Positions 1-13,400 of a DNA stretch of 60,000 bases are shown here, piece after piece. A program made the translations under genes and the position numbers. The notes below the pieces were generated by a model, which saw nothing but the letters and a program-made list of their open reading frames with translations, made no database searches and had not been told where the DNA came from. Source of the stretch: Phoronis australis (lineage: Eukaryota > Phoronida > Phoronidae); assembly GCA_002633005.1 (NCBI GenBank), contig NMRA01000497.1, positions 148,883-208,882 on the forward strand. The letters are read 5' to 3'. Position 1 is the stretch's first letter; every line of letters starts with the position of its first letter.

Positions 1-1216
1 TATCGAAAATGGAACAATGCCTTAATTTTCAGTTGGATCCAACTACTGCTGTGCCCCCTGGTGACAATTCTGGCTGCCTTTATTTACGAAGTTCCATGAT
101 GGATCTTTGTGAAGCTTAGCTGATACGCTTCTGTCAAGGAATGGAAGGCACTGCCATATTTTCAGTTAGATCTAACTTGTGCTTTGCCTCTTACTGGCAA
201 TAGTTTTGGTGTTGTCTGCTCTGTTTACTGTTTGAAGCATCATCATAAAACATGACTAAATTTTATGATTGTATTCCTAATTTTTTAAACAGCATGGCAA
301 ATGTTGACTCTCAGTTGGATCTGCATGTGTCTGCTAGTGGCAGTCTTAACTTTGTTTGGTCTTCTTCAAATATCTACCTAGTTCCGTGTTGGAACTTCAT
401 GAAATTCGTTAGGTGGCTGATGATCTTTGGACTGATCTGTGTTCTGTTATACAATGTTTAAAATTTCACTTCCCTTTTTGCTTACCTTAATATCTACTAT
501 GAACTTTCAGTTACAACTTATGCTGCGCCTCCTGGTGGTAATTTTATGTCCAATTTTGATGTTGGTATTTCTGTCTAGCACACCACTTGGAGAATCGCGA
601 TGAAATTTGGCTGATGCGTACTTACATTTTCAGGCTAATTAGACTACTGCTATGACCCCTGGTGGCAGGTTTTATTGGTTTTCTTAGGCTCTAATTCCAA
701 TATCTACCAGCTGGTTGTTTAACAGATTGTCATGGAATTAGCAAATACGTTGCTCTTATTGAAGTTTGAATTGAACTTGCCTTTTTGACTGATCAAGAAA
801 ATGTGCCCCATGTCTCCAATACAGTTTTTAACATCTGTCCCTCTCTCCCCCTCCCCTGCCTCTCCGTCTCATTAGGAAACTACTTTGCAAATGATTTTTG
901 TGAATAATCATTGTAAAAGTATAGCACGGCAGATAAGAGGTCTACTCCATTCAATCACGAATGTCACACTTTTTGAATGAATCGTTGTGCCTCCTGGCTC
1001 TAGTTTTAGTTTACTAGCTCCCCCTGGTGGGCTTCTGTGAAATGATGAGAACTCCTGATAATAATCTGGACTGTATGTGTTGCACATGTGGAGGACATAT
1101 CAGCGTCCTGCAGTCCTGTTATAATGAGAATTATTGTTGATAATATTAGTGGAATTATATTGTTAACTTAATAGATGAAAATAGAAATTGATAATGATAA
1201 TGATAATGAACTACAG
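1..1216. repeat. Upstream part of decayed tandem array
   Basis: No coding sequence is recognised here. The stretch holds diverged copies of a monomer whose landmark is a CCCCTGGTGG or CCTAGTGG box followed by a T-rich run, seen near 49, 331, 527, 653 and 1017. Monomers also share a motif like TTTCAGTTGGATCT before the box. They are more degraded than those at 2.4-4.1 kb. Confidence 0.6.
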
Positions 1217-1428
1217 GTGACTTGTCCTGCTGTGGATTCAATCATCAACGTCAAACAGTACAACAGGAAGCAAGTGGAGTTGAGAGAGGTCGCGGACGGA
1301 GAAGCCGACCACCTTACTGCGCTTACGCAGACCAACTGCATACTTCTGACCCCGCCGCTTCTGAAACCGCTGGGCAAGACTAAAAGACACGGGTACTTGG
1401 AGGTCATAGAAGCTCTAGTCAGTCATCA
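1217..1428 (+). CDS. NDK-like gene, exon a
   Basis: Open frame following AG at 1215-1216 and ending at a good donor (GTAAGT at 1429). It encodes about 70 residues including DHLTALTQTNCILLTPPLLK and HGYLEVIEALVSH, and leaves two bases of a split codon. The acceptor is weak because the upstream tract is purine-rich (GATAAT repeats). An alternative is that translation starts at the in-frame ATG at 1175, which would make this the first coding exon. Confidence 0.55.
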
Positions 1429-4400
1429 GTAAGTTCGCTGAACTAGGGTGCCAGTTGGGTCTTGGGTGCTTGAAGGCTTACTGCAGTTCACCCACCACCA
1501 GGCAATGTTCGGACTTTCATTGCAAATTATTTTGTTAGTCCATGTTCTGTTGTTGCCTTTTCACCTTGTCACCTTTCTATATGCAATGAGTGATTAGTGA
1601 AGATGGTAGTAACTGTCAACCTCAACGTAAACACAATTAAGGTATCTGGCAGTGCATACCTTCATAATCACGGATAAGATTTCTTGTTACCTTTTTGAGC
1701 ACTAATTTTCAACCAATGAAACTATCTATATTATGTGCCCTCATTATTGTGAACCACCACATTACCATGTGGTCACATATTGTCGCCATATTGCCAAGGT
1801 GTCTGCATGATGTCTCAAAAACCCTGCTGGGATCTTGATGAGGCTAGGCACAAATATGGGAGGTCATCCCTGGGCTGTGCATGCCTCGTTTCAATATGCC
1901 TTGCCCCCCAAGGCCAGAGGAGTATGACTTAGCAGTGTTCTGAGTGAAGAGCATTTCCTGATGGTATCTGTTGATCCGATTGAGAGATTTTATTGAAACT
2001 TGACACAGAGGTGCATGACGGCAAATGGGCCAGCATTTGTCAATTTTTTGGTTGGATTCAACCCCTGTAGCACCCTTAGTGACTATTGTGAGTTCAGCAA
2101 GGGGCTTTTTCAGTACTTTTGGGAGAAAGGATTTCAATGTAATTGACAGGTATGTGGTGGCAATGCGCCAGCAGCAGTCAATTTATGGGCAAATTAAACC
2201 ATAGGAGCACCACTTTGTGTCCATTTTAATCTCGATAAAGGACATGAGTATTCGTGGCCATTTTAATCTCGAAAAGGACTTGAGTACTTTTGAGCAAAAA
2301 GCATATTAATATCCAGATGACATCTAGAGTATTGATCAAAAGATTTTGTTGAAACTTGACAGAAATGAGAAGCACCAGTTGATTTTCTGGCAAATATGAA
2401 TACTGCAGCACCCCCTAGTGGACACTTTGCCCAGTTTTTTGTTGCCCAGTTGTCTGTTCGATATTTTAAAAAACCTCTGGTCGTATTTTAATGAAATTTA
2501 GCGCAAGGATGCGGGGCATCACCAGGGCAGTGTATGTCACTTTGCCCAGCGACCAGATGTGGGGCTTTTCACTATAATTTTGAAGATTGTTTCTGGATGA
2601 CCTATAGAGAACCAACAGATGGATTTGAACGAAGCTTGATAGAGAAGCATTTTACCATAATGTGCCTCCACAAGTTGATTTTTGATTGAATCTTAGCACT
2701 GCAGCACCTCCTAGTGTCGTTTTTTCTTGACAATGGACATAATTCAAAGAAACTTAACACCATGGGTATGCGACGGCAATATGCTGGCACCTGTATATTT
2801 TGAAAACGATTTGACTACAGCAGCACCCCCTAGTGGAAATTCAAATTTATTATGTGCCCACTGTGGACGCATTATGCCGTTATCTGTGTCTGTCCGGGCG
2901 GCGTCCGTCCGGCGTCTGCCGCTCTATCTCCAAAACTGATTGACGTATGTTCATGAAATTTTGCACATGTTTCTTTCATGAATGGGACGGCATGAGCGAA
3001 ATTTTGACGGATCATAGTACTGGTGTGCCCCCTAGTGGCAATTTTAATTTTTTACATTTACCTCATAAAATTTGGTATATAGGCATCTATTTGTGAGACG
3101 ACGATATCCTCCCATTTTCAGATGGATTTGACGTAGTTTGCGCCACCTAGTGGCCATTTTTACTGTTTTCGAGTCTGTTTTGTGATGTCCACCTCTCTAT
3201 CAACCAAACCGCTCTAAGCATGATTGTGAAAATTGGCATGTATGTTCTTACTATGAAGAAGACGGTTGACGATGATTTTCCGATGACTTTGACTACTGTG
3301 GCGCCTCCTAGTGGCAGTTTTATTTTTTTTTGCGCCTATGGCTTATCTCATAAACTGTTTGCAGCAAATTTACTAAATTTAGTAAGTGCATTTATATGAT
3401 GTTGACAATGGATGACGACGACTTTCGGACAGATCAGACAACTGGTTTGCCACCTAGTGGCAATTTTATTTTTTGACGTTTACCTCTGTATGTTCAAAGG
3501 TCCTCAACGTAATTTCATAAAATATGGCGTACAGGCTTCTGTTAGTGAGGTGACGCTAATTTGCACCACCTAGTGGCCATTTTTACTGTTTTCGGCATCA
3601 ACCCCTCTATCAACCAAACCGCTTTCAGGATAATTGTGAAAATTGGCATGTATGTTTTTATTATGAAATGGATGGCTGTGGGCATCTATTGGTGAGATGA
3701 CGCTATCCTTCCATTTTCAGATAGAATTAAGATACTTTGCGCCACCTAGTGGCCATTTTTGCTGTTTTCGAGTCTGTTGTATGGCATCTACCTCTCTACC
3801 AACCAAATCATTCTAAGGATGGATTTGAAAATTGGCTTATATGTTTTCATTGTGAAGCGGACAGTTGATGATGATGACTTTGACTACTCTGGCGCCTCCT
3901 AGTGGTAGTTTTGTTTTGTTTTGCGCCTATAGCTGTATCTCCTAAACCCACTGCAGGATCTTTATTAAATTTTGTAAGTGTATTTATATGAAGCTAACAA
4001 CAGGCAATGACGACTTTCAGGTGGATCCAATGTGTGCACCCTTGTGGCAATTTCATTTTATTCTGTTTCTCTGAAGTTCTGTGATGGATTTCTATGAAAT
4101 TTGGTGTATAGCTTTCTATTGAAGAAGCAATAACATGTTCCCATTTTCCCATCTAGTCACCATTTTTATGACATGAATAAGCAACCCTAAAAGCACACCA
4201 TTTGCGATGCATTCGGGGGCGCATTTCAACACTCCGCGTTGCTCTTGTAGAAGATGACAGCTACCAGCTTTGAGCAGATTCCAAAAAATGCTTAATATGT
4301 TCATTAGGCCATATTTGATGTGGCCAAATGTGATCTCTATTTCCACGCTGGTTCAAGATTTACACATTCATGTACACTGTCTCAAGAGTTTATGGGCGGG

Positions 4401-7400
4401 ATGCCCATTGCTAAGTCTGATTGCATTTCTGTGCTTGTCTGGTGGTCCGGATTGCTCAGTGGACTCGTGTGTCTGCACGGTTAGCAGAAGGTCCCGGCAA
4501 GGAGTGTAGTAGTATAGGAGAGTTCACTTGTGAGTTCGCTGTTACCGCTACTACTAGCGCCGCCAAGTGGTGAACAAGCTACGGTCAACCAGGAAGCGCC
4601 AAAACAATGGGGACGGACGCATTTTGCAGTGCGATAAATTGCATGAATTCATCCACGAAAACCCCAGACGTGTCATTTTGTAGATTTCCTAAGGATCCAG
4701 AAAGGTAAGGATTGTCTGTTATTCAATAATATGATACATTGTCTTTCATGTTGTGTGTTCTGTTCACGGTTGTTAGACAAGTCGATCGCAGTCCCGGTGC
4801 CCGGCACTGTCTGTTGTCTGCAGTGTAGAGTAGACCTACTGGGCAGCCGGCGGAAGGACTATGATTAACGTACGATGTGATCGTCAGCTTTTTGGATACT
4901 TGCAGTCCATGTATTCCAAATCAAAATGTCACTCTAACGATCGCAGGGATAATTTTAGGAAAACATTCCCATGGCCATGGGTGAATATGAATCGTGGTGA
5001 CACGGCCATGGCACAATCACAGCCACAGGCCACAGGGCCTTTTAAGTCTTTCATTAGTCAAGTCAGAGAATCTGTGGGTCTCGGTGAAAAGTTGTGCAGC
5101 CCTTAAAATATCCGTGGATCGACATTTGAGTCCTAGTTTTTTTAGTTGACACCAAGACGCTTTTGTCTCTATCACAATCACAGTACGACAGGACTTCTGT
5201 AGTGTAGTTTAGTGTAGGCTACCAGTCTCTGTGAACCTGGTGAGTATGAGGTTTGTTCCTGAGTCTCTCATTGATTTCTGTTCAGGTGCAAGCACTGGGA
5301 GCCGACCTTATGAATAGAGTGCATCCTACTTGTCCAAGAACTGCAACTTATGCTCTCATCACTTCGAGGAGTCCATGTTGATGAATGAAGAACAAGCTGG
5401 TATTGAATGCAGTGCCCGAGCAGTATTTGATGTCCCCAGTCCACCAAAAATGAAGACGTCAAAANNNNNNNNNNNNNNNNNNNNNNNNNNNNNNNNNNNN
5501 NNNNNNNNNNNNNNNNNNNNNNNNNNNNNNNNNNNNNNNNNNNNNNNNNNNNNNNNNNNNNNNNNNNNNNNNNNNNNNNNNNNNNNNNNNNNNNNNNNNN
5601 NNNNNNNNNNNNNNNNNNNNNNNNNNNNNNNNNNNNNNNNNNNNNNNNNNNNNNNNNNNNNNNNNNNNNNNNNNNNNNNNNNNNNNNNNNNNNNNNNNNN
5701 NNNNNNNNNNNNNNNNNNNNNNNNNNNNNNNNNNNNNNNNNNNNNNNNNNNNNNNNNNNNNNNNNNNNNNNNNNNNNNNNNNNNNNNNNNNNNNNNNNNN
5801 NNNNNNNNNNNNNNNNNNNNNNNNNNNNNNNNNNNNNNNNNNNNNNNNNNNNNNNNNNNNNNNNNNNNNNNNNNNNNNNNNNNNNNNNNNNNNNNNNNNN
5901 NNNNNNNNNNNNNNNNNNNNNNNNNNNNNNNNNNNNNNNNNNNNNNNNNNNNNNNNNNNNNNNNNNNNNNNNNNNNNNNNNNNNNNNNNNNNNNNNNNNN
6001 NNNNNNNNNNNNNNNNNNNNNNNNNNNNNNNNNNNNNNNNNNNNNNNNNNNNNNNNNNNNNNNNNNNNNNNNNNNNNNNNNNNNNNNNNNNNNNNNNNNN
6101 NNNNNNNNNNNNNNNNNNNNNNNNNNNNNNNNNTGGATGTTAGTTTACGTATTCTAACCATTTTCAATCACACAGTAATTTTATTGCACGTTGAACGTCA
6201 TTAAAGTATGAATTCATCAGTGTTTACATTGTTCGGACTGCGCTCCTAAGTAAGTATTGATTATTCACCGCTTGGAGCGCTAGTGTTTCGACCGGTAACC
6301 ATTGCGGCGAATGGTAAAATGGCTGAGTGAACTCTCCTATACTCGTACACTCCTTGGTCCCGGGTTTGAGTCCTGGTTGCGGAAAAAATCTTTTCAGACT
6401 TATGTTCATTAGGTCTCGTGATGTGGCCTAAAGGTGGCGTGCAGACTAGACTTAAAAACGTTTTGTGAGCTGTGCTTGTTATGTTGTTTTGCGTCTTAAT
6501 GATTGCTCTTTATGGAAAGAAGTAGACTTACATGCCAATTTTTGGATGCATAGTTCTGTTTGCAAGTGTTGAAAATTGATCATTTTTTTAAAGATTTTGA
6601 TTTGATATTTGTTTTAAAAAGTGAGATACCAAGTGAACATTTTTTGTCAATTCTGACTATTGACTTGTTGTCAAATTGTTGTTTCATTGCACCTTACATT
6701 TATTTATAGAATTGATAGGCATCCATGGAAACATACCATTTATGGTGCTCTGTGGACGCATCAACGCCTTGCGCTGCTCTTGTTAAAATTCTTAATGACA
6801 GAACTCTATCATTATGTTATTTTCGATGCAGATCCATAAGTTGCTCAGGTGGATAATTTTGGGAAATTTGCAACTTCCGCTTCTTTATTCTATTAGCTAC
6901 TGCAGAATTTGTTTTAATTATATTGACGCGTTTTTTACCAATGACAGAACTTGGCTCTCAAAAATCAAGATTTTGGTACTCTTTGTGCAGTATTAGAGTC
7001 TTCATGAGGTATCAGACTAATTTGGCAGCAGTAACTTCTCTAGACAAAATTTATTGAACACACAACAATGTTCAAGAGTAATAATTTTCAATGATATTTG
7101 CTCGAGCTCTCTGTATCTTTGATGGTCATTTGTAGACCAACTATAAAACAGATGGCCATTGGCAAGTAAATATAGAAAACTGATGATTTAAATGACACCA
7201 AAAACGGTCTCAAAACACTGCAGCTCTCATATTTCCCGCCTCTTTTCCGTCTGCTTTATTGGTGCGCTGTGAATGACCATCAGATGCGGAGAGCTTGAGT
7301 GACTATCCTTGAATATTATTTTCCTGATATTTTTTAAGTTCAACAAATTTTGCCTTCATGAAGAAAAGAAAGCGTCATGTGAAAAGATAGCCAATTGCAC

Positions 7401-10400
7401 TCAGGTGTTGGCCTAAAGTTGTCCAACAGCCGTGGCTAATCCTGAATGACTAGCTGATCCAGAATGACATAGTAGCCACATGTTCTTCGTGACAGTTATC
7501 CTGAGGTTAACCACTTCTAATCACTTTCTGGTTGACACTTAATCAATCATGGTTGACAGCCGTGACATGTGGTACAGTGCATGGTTAATAAGACTCTGGC
7601 TGTTTGCGTTCCTTTTCTGTAGTCTGATTCTGGCCCTGAGGTACGCAAAGGATGAAAATCATTTCAATGCAGGGTCTGCTATATCCGGCAGTGTCAGTGT
7701 TTGTCACGGGTCACAAATGTGTTGTCCAGTTGAAAAGTGGTTTCTTTACATTCTCTTCTATGTTATGCAAGAATGACAATGGCGATATTTGTGCTATTCA
7801 TTTGCTAATCACAGAATTTGTATTACCGGTATATTGTTCTCTGTCGATAGACTGGATTTTTTTGTCTCGCCAGGAAGTTGGGCGGTAGGCTAGATTCAAG
7901 CTGCCTGTTTCACCGCCCGTGTGCCTATTAAGCGATATTTTTTGTTTTAAATTTTTTTCCTCTTCTTTGCAGACAGTTTTGTGTGGATTTTCATGAAATT
8001 TTACAGCAAGTGGCAGACTCGATGTATTTTTGAGCATATATGTTATGTATTAGTACCTGTGTGCCTCATGAGCTATCCTGGGTCCCTATAGTGCCATTTT
8101 TATTAATTAACACATGCTCTGATGGGGATGTCTCTTTGCTATCAGTATATGACAATGAATGCAGAGTGTAATTTAGTGTAGCTCAAGTAATTTCTACCTA
8201 TTACTATTTCAACAGCAAAAAGTTAAAATGTTTATTTTGAATGTCGAATGAATACATGGTGTAATCAATTTCAAATAAAGGTGATTCCTAAACTTTGTCT
8301 TTCTCCGTTTTTAAGGGTTTCTCACTTGGTGCCCAACAATTTCTCAGAATCATTGTCTGACAGAGCTTAATGGTATAGACCTTCAAAATGTTACAATATT
8401 TATTTGGTGCACTCATCATTTGTGAAGAATTGAAAAAAATAACATTTGACTCATCAGCCATATTGTGTCCTAACTTGACGAGATTTTATCGCAAGTCATA
8501 AACGGAGTGGTTTAAAATAAAAATTGTCTCCGATCTATTTAAATATTATGTAGTTGGTTTGTTAAATAAATGTTCTTTGTCAGTTTTATATCATGCACCA
8601 CAGTGTGTCTTTCTAGTGAGCGAGATCCAACTGTTTTTGAATCTTTTGTGCGTGGGAACAGCCTTTACTTCAATTAAATGTGCTTGTTTCAGTTTTGAGA
8701 TCGTTGGTGGCCGCATGGTGAGGCTGACGGAAGAACAGGCCGAGCACTATCTTCACCTTTGCAATGCTGGCAGTTACAAATTGGTGAGTGGCTCCCTCTG
8801 GTGTAGCTTCACCAGCATCAGTACTAGCATAAAATGATGATTGTTAAAAATTTTAAGCAAGTTTGTTCAACTTTATTATTATGTAACATTTACTTTAATA
8901 TTTGATTTTTATTACTATTATTGTTATTGTTATCATTTGATATTATATTCTATGTTTGAATTTCCATGATCCCTTACCAAACATTGCTCAGTTAGCTTGA
9001 AAAGTCAACTGATGAGCATGCTAAAATCAAGCTTGTAAAAAAATCTTGGATGCCAGTAAATAAAAAAATTGAAGCTTTCTGGGCCAGTCAGCATTTTCAA
9101 CATCAAATTCCATGCTTGGAAAACTTGGTTGCCTCTTGGTACGAGACTGTTTTGTCGTCTAACGCTCTGTCTACCAAACCGCTCAAAGGAACATCAGTAG
9201 ATATATCTCTGCTGAGAAGATCTCTGCCTATGTGGATGGTCTGACTACTGTGGCATCCCTAAGTGGCAACTTTTTGCATCCACAGCAGTATCTCGTGAAC
9301 TGTTGCATGGCCATTGGGAATGTGGCATCAGGTGACGACGACTTTCAGACGAATCTGACAAGTGACAATTGTAGCTTTCGTCATGTACTTCAGTCTGTAT
9401 TTTCAGAGTTTCTTGACAGATTTTCATGAAATTTAGCAAATAGGGCTTATTAAGTAGAAGAAAACACCTTAAAGTTTCTATTTTTGGGGCAGATGAGATG
9501 TACTGTATACCACCTAACAACTTAATTTCTTATTTTATAGCCTGTTTTTTTGTGTCACTCTCTCTATCCGCCAAACTACTCAAAGAATCATTGAAGTAAA
9601 TTAGGAGATTGTGTTCCGAATGACAAGAGCAAAACTAAAACTTGATATATGAATGGGTCTGAGTACTTTTGGCGCCCCCCATTTGTAATTTGCTTTTTAT
9701 TACATCCATAGCTTTATCTGCTAAGCCCCTTGCCATTTACTTCAGAATCGTAAACCAACACTAACATCTATTTCGTAGATCCAGAAAAATTTGCTCCACA
9801 TGCAGTTGTTTCAGAGGAACAAATCATGACATTGTAATATTGCACATCAAACACAATGTCAAGTGACCCATTTTTGCTTTTATAATTGGGCTGAGTTTCT
9901 TCTGCTTAACTTTCTCGTTAGTTGTCTCTGCCGAAATATTTTTGGGCAGACTCACTAAATGTCGATTTCCATGACACTAAGGCGTTGTCGTGTTGCTCCC
10001 AACTTGTTTGATTCTAAAGCCCAACAACAAATTGGGAAGATGACCCCTGCAGCCAACATCTTTCACAACTGTTTAACTTCATTCTGGCATTTAGTGTTGG
10101 AAGGCCAGCTCTCTTTTGTTTGATAATTGCTCTAATCTCCAATAAGATCCTATCTACCCTGACTGGGCTGTGCTGTTAAAAATAAGTTAAGTTATAAGAT
10201 ATTTGAACATAAGCCAATAGCTATTCCGAATTCCTTGTCAAAGTTTTTGAATCCCCAAAATTGCCCAACTACAACCAAAGTTATGACAATCTATTCTTTC
10301 CGAACGCTCTAGGTTTGACTGTGTTCACATGTGCTATGTAATAAGCCTGGTAGATAATTGGCCTGCCTGTTGTCATACCAAACAAAAGACTGTGCTTGAC

Positions 10401-13400
10401 ATTTAACAAAGGAGCTAGATGTTATCACACGATCACAACCCTCCACGTCTGGTAAAGTCACTGAACGGGAGAATGCCGTCATGACATGTTTTTGGCTGAC
10501 TTGTCAAGGAGCCATCTGGTGACTGAATCCCTTGCAGGATCTTGAAGCCTAACTTCCCTGGAATTTTGATTCTTTAGATGTATTAGGCTAACCAGATAGT
10601 CCTAGCAAAGACTTAGTAAAATAAGAAAATGCAAGTTCAATCACACAAATGTAAGCTCGTGAAATGATAAGTGAAGCTGCCTTTTCATGCCATGTTGTAT
10701 CACTGCGAGATCCCAGCACAAACAACAAAAGGTTGTATTGAATAGGGGTCTGAATAGAACACCATTGCGTGGGGGTGTTATTTGCGGCTGTTTGAATTAA
10801 AAGGTGATTCTCGTGGTGACGTAGACAAAAGCGAGCTAATACGACTAACAGTTTGTTACATTTGGCAATTTATGGCACTAGTGGGCTAAAAGTGATGCTC
10901 TTAACACACTTTAGGAACCAAATTTACATGTTACCATTGAAGATAGGCTTTAACTGTGAAATTTGACAACCAAGTGTATTCCGATGGCAGTAACAACAGG
11001 TGATGACTTCTTCGGCAGATCTGACTAACACTCTGCCTCCTAGTGACAGTTTTTTTTTTACGTTATCTTCGGAGGTCCTGGACGTATTTGCATGAAGTTT
11101 GGCAAATAAGTTTTTAGGCGGAAGATGGTGACATCTTCATGAGGGACCTAGCACTGTTGAAAATTTGAAACCAAAACCCAATTAACGTTAATTGGCAACT
11201 GAAGGGCAAGTTTCAGTTACCTCATTCCTTGCCAATACAGCAGATATACAGCTGGCTGGGCTGCCAACAATCAATGTACCCATAGTTTTATGACATAGTG
11301 AGGTGTAATAAAGGATTACCATACATTAGTTGACCAAGCTGCCCAAGCAGCAAGGGTGAATTCAATATGCTATTGTGTTTGCATTAGTGAACTCCACAGT
11401 TCGAATAATTATCATCCCCAGGTAAATTTTTACCTGTACTGGGTTCCTCATGTTCCCATTGTGGATAGGTTCAACATATTCTGTGCCACCTAGTGGGCAT
11501 ACCGTTTGCTACTCTGGTTATTAATCTTGTTACTGAAGGATTGATCAATCCCCATGAATTCACCTGGTCCCTAATTTTTATTACTATACTCTGTAGGTTC
11601 CCACATTGCTGTCCGGGTCCAGCATTGTACTGGCTGTACAACGGGACAATGCTGTGATGTCATTTGACACTCTGCTCGGAGGGTGAGTATTCTGTCTTCA
11701 TTGTAATACTTCAAATGTTTTGGCCCACAGTACAATAAAATTTTCAGTTATCAAGTGACACTAACAAGGACTCTCTTGATTTGAATGATTTATGCACAAA
11801 TTTGTCATTAAGTTTTAGACTTCCTGTTGCGTAGTACTTCCTGTTCAAAATTTGACGCTAGTTCAGTATTGGTCTGCTGTTTAAAGATTTGGGATCTGGG
11901 AATGCGTTTAGACAGTAAGGGTAGTATGTTACGCGTTGAACAAGATCCCAGCACCTAGAAAAATGGCCACCACCTCTGAAAGCAAATGGACGGCTAGTCA
12001 AAATTTCTTACCGCACATTATCACAAGCCACTCGCTCTATTGAATACTTTCCAACGATGAGTTGAGGTGGCGATAGTCTGCTTTTGCGAGGGAGACATCA
12101 CGTGGGCGGATGCGATGACTCATCGCCAGTTCACCAACAGCGTGAGCTTTTTTGATAAATTATACATTGTAAGCATTCACAACAGTTCCGTCAACAATAT
12201 TTAATAAGCATGAACTGTTTTTAAACGAGACCAAAAACGCACAAAACCGCTGGATCAGGGGAGGTCTGTTAAAACTTCCGCTGTATTCGAGACTCGTCAA
12301 AATATAATAGAATGCTCGAAGCTAAATTCCCTGCTATTAAATTGTTAATAGAAGCGTGAATAAGCATTACATTTAGTCAGATTTTAATTTTAATTTTAAT
12401 TTTTTAATTTATCAGAAACTACCACTTTGTTGCTGTGCTTTGAAATAAGAAGCATTGTAATTTGAAAAACCATTTGGTTTTTACTTTTTAACAGTCTCCA
12501 GAAACGCTGTCGCACCTTTTTTGGGATTGTTGCTTTGAAAAAGATTCTGGAGAAATTCGGAAAGCTAATTCATAAATGTCGCATTGTTATTCTTGGACTT
12601 CATGAGACGCACGATTTTCTATTTAAATTTTGCTTCTACTAGCCAAACAATACATTTACAAGGAGAGATGTCACAAAAATATACCTTATTTTCACAAGTT
12701 CGTTACATATACTTATGAATACTATAATTCTGAAAAATTAATTGCATGTAAAAACTTTGTAATATAACAGCTTCTCTGCGCAGTGGGAAAATTTCATTGT
12801 TCACTTTAACTCCATTTAGAAGTTGTTTACCTTAAAAAAGATACGAGAATGGTCTTTCCTGAAGTGTGCATGCCTGAATGAATGTTTGTACTTATTTGTT
12901 TATTTTGTCTTTTTCTACTCGTTTATAAATGATAATAAACACCTGAAAAAAACAGTCTCATTGATTGGGTCACGTGACCACATCTACTCGGTAAAATTTA
13001 GCAAAGAAGAAAAGGTACATTGATAGCAAAAATGGTATTAATGATATTTTATTTGGTATAATTGTTCAAGTGAGATCTCGTTGACCAAAAATTTTAGTTA
13101 CACGTTTCTAAATTATCATTTTATGCAACTTTAGATTTTTTCAGAAAAACCGATGACAGAGGTCTTGTTTTTTGCTACTCTTTCATGCAAAAGCGAAACA
13201 TTTTAAAGACAGTCTCTAACACTACTTTGGAGAATAGTGCACAAAGCTTTAGTGGCTGAAAATTTCTTTCGTAAACCATTTCTGAGATAAGATGTTCCGA
13301 ATTTGGTCAAATTTGGACATTTTTCTACGTAACCTTGATATTGAGTGCACTGCTTAGAGAGTGACATATTGTTTTTTTTTCAGACTATTTCAAGCCGACT

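Larger units (their letters stand above)
1429..4440. repeat. Higher-order tandem array with CTCF-like boxes
   Basis: Monomers of roughly 140-160 bp repeat through this intron. Each has a TTTCAGATGGAT-like motif, then a GCGCCACCTAGTGG-like box, a T-rich run, a CTCTATCAACCAAACCGCT-like motif and a GAAAATTGGCATGTATG-like motif. A higher-order unit of about 577 bp is visible, because the segment starting near 3108 recurs near 3685 with the same four monomers in order. Boxes are clearest at 2408, 2823, 3025, 3140, 3301, 3447, 3563, 3739 and 3892. All are in the same orientation. Scattered relics occur near 7970-8110, 9050-9700, 10905-11150 and 11440-11500. Confidence 0.75.
4498..6355 (+). mobile_element. 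P-like DNA transposon with THAP coding region, inserted in a SINE
   Basis: Left end 4498-4576 and right end 6261-6355 are imperfect inverted repeats. They share AAGGAGTGTA, then TATAGGAGAGTTCACT, then GTTACCG, then an ACTAGCGC..CCAAG.GGTGAA block. The element is flanked by GGTCCCGG at 4490-4497 and 6356-6363, a 7-8 bp target duplication; the ambiguity is one G shared with the terminus. The interior encodes a THAP domain, the DNA-binding domain of P-element transposases. Drosophila P elements make 8-bp, GC-rich target duplications and start with CA, as here. A 669-N gap (5465-6133) hides most of the interior. The visible length is short for an autonomous P element, so the gap size is wrong or the copy is internally deleted. 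Kolobok-type elements also carry THAP but duplicate TTAA, which is not seen. Confidence 0.7.

Noticed and set aside
2401-4050. Regularly repeated CCTAGTGG boxes as a CRISPR array
   Set aside because: Repeats are diverged, spacing is irregular, the 'spacers' are homologous to each other, and the context is an animal genome.
5268-6167. Long open frames across 5268-6167 on both strands
   Set aside because: They are open only because the 669 Ns contain no stop codons.
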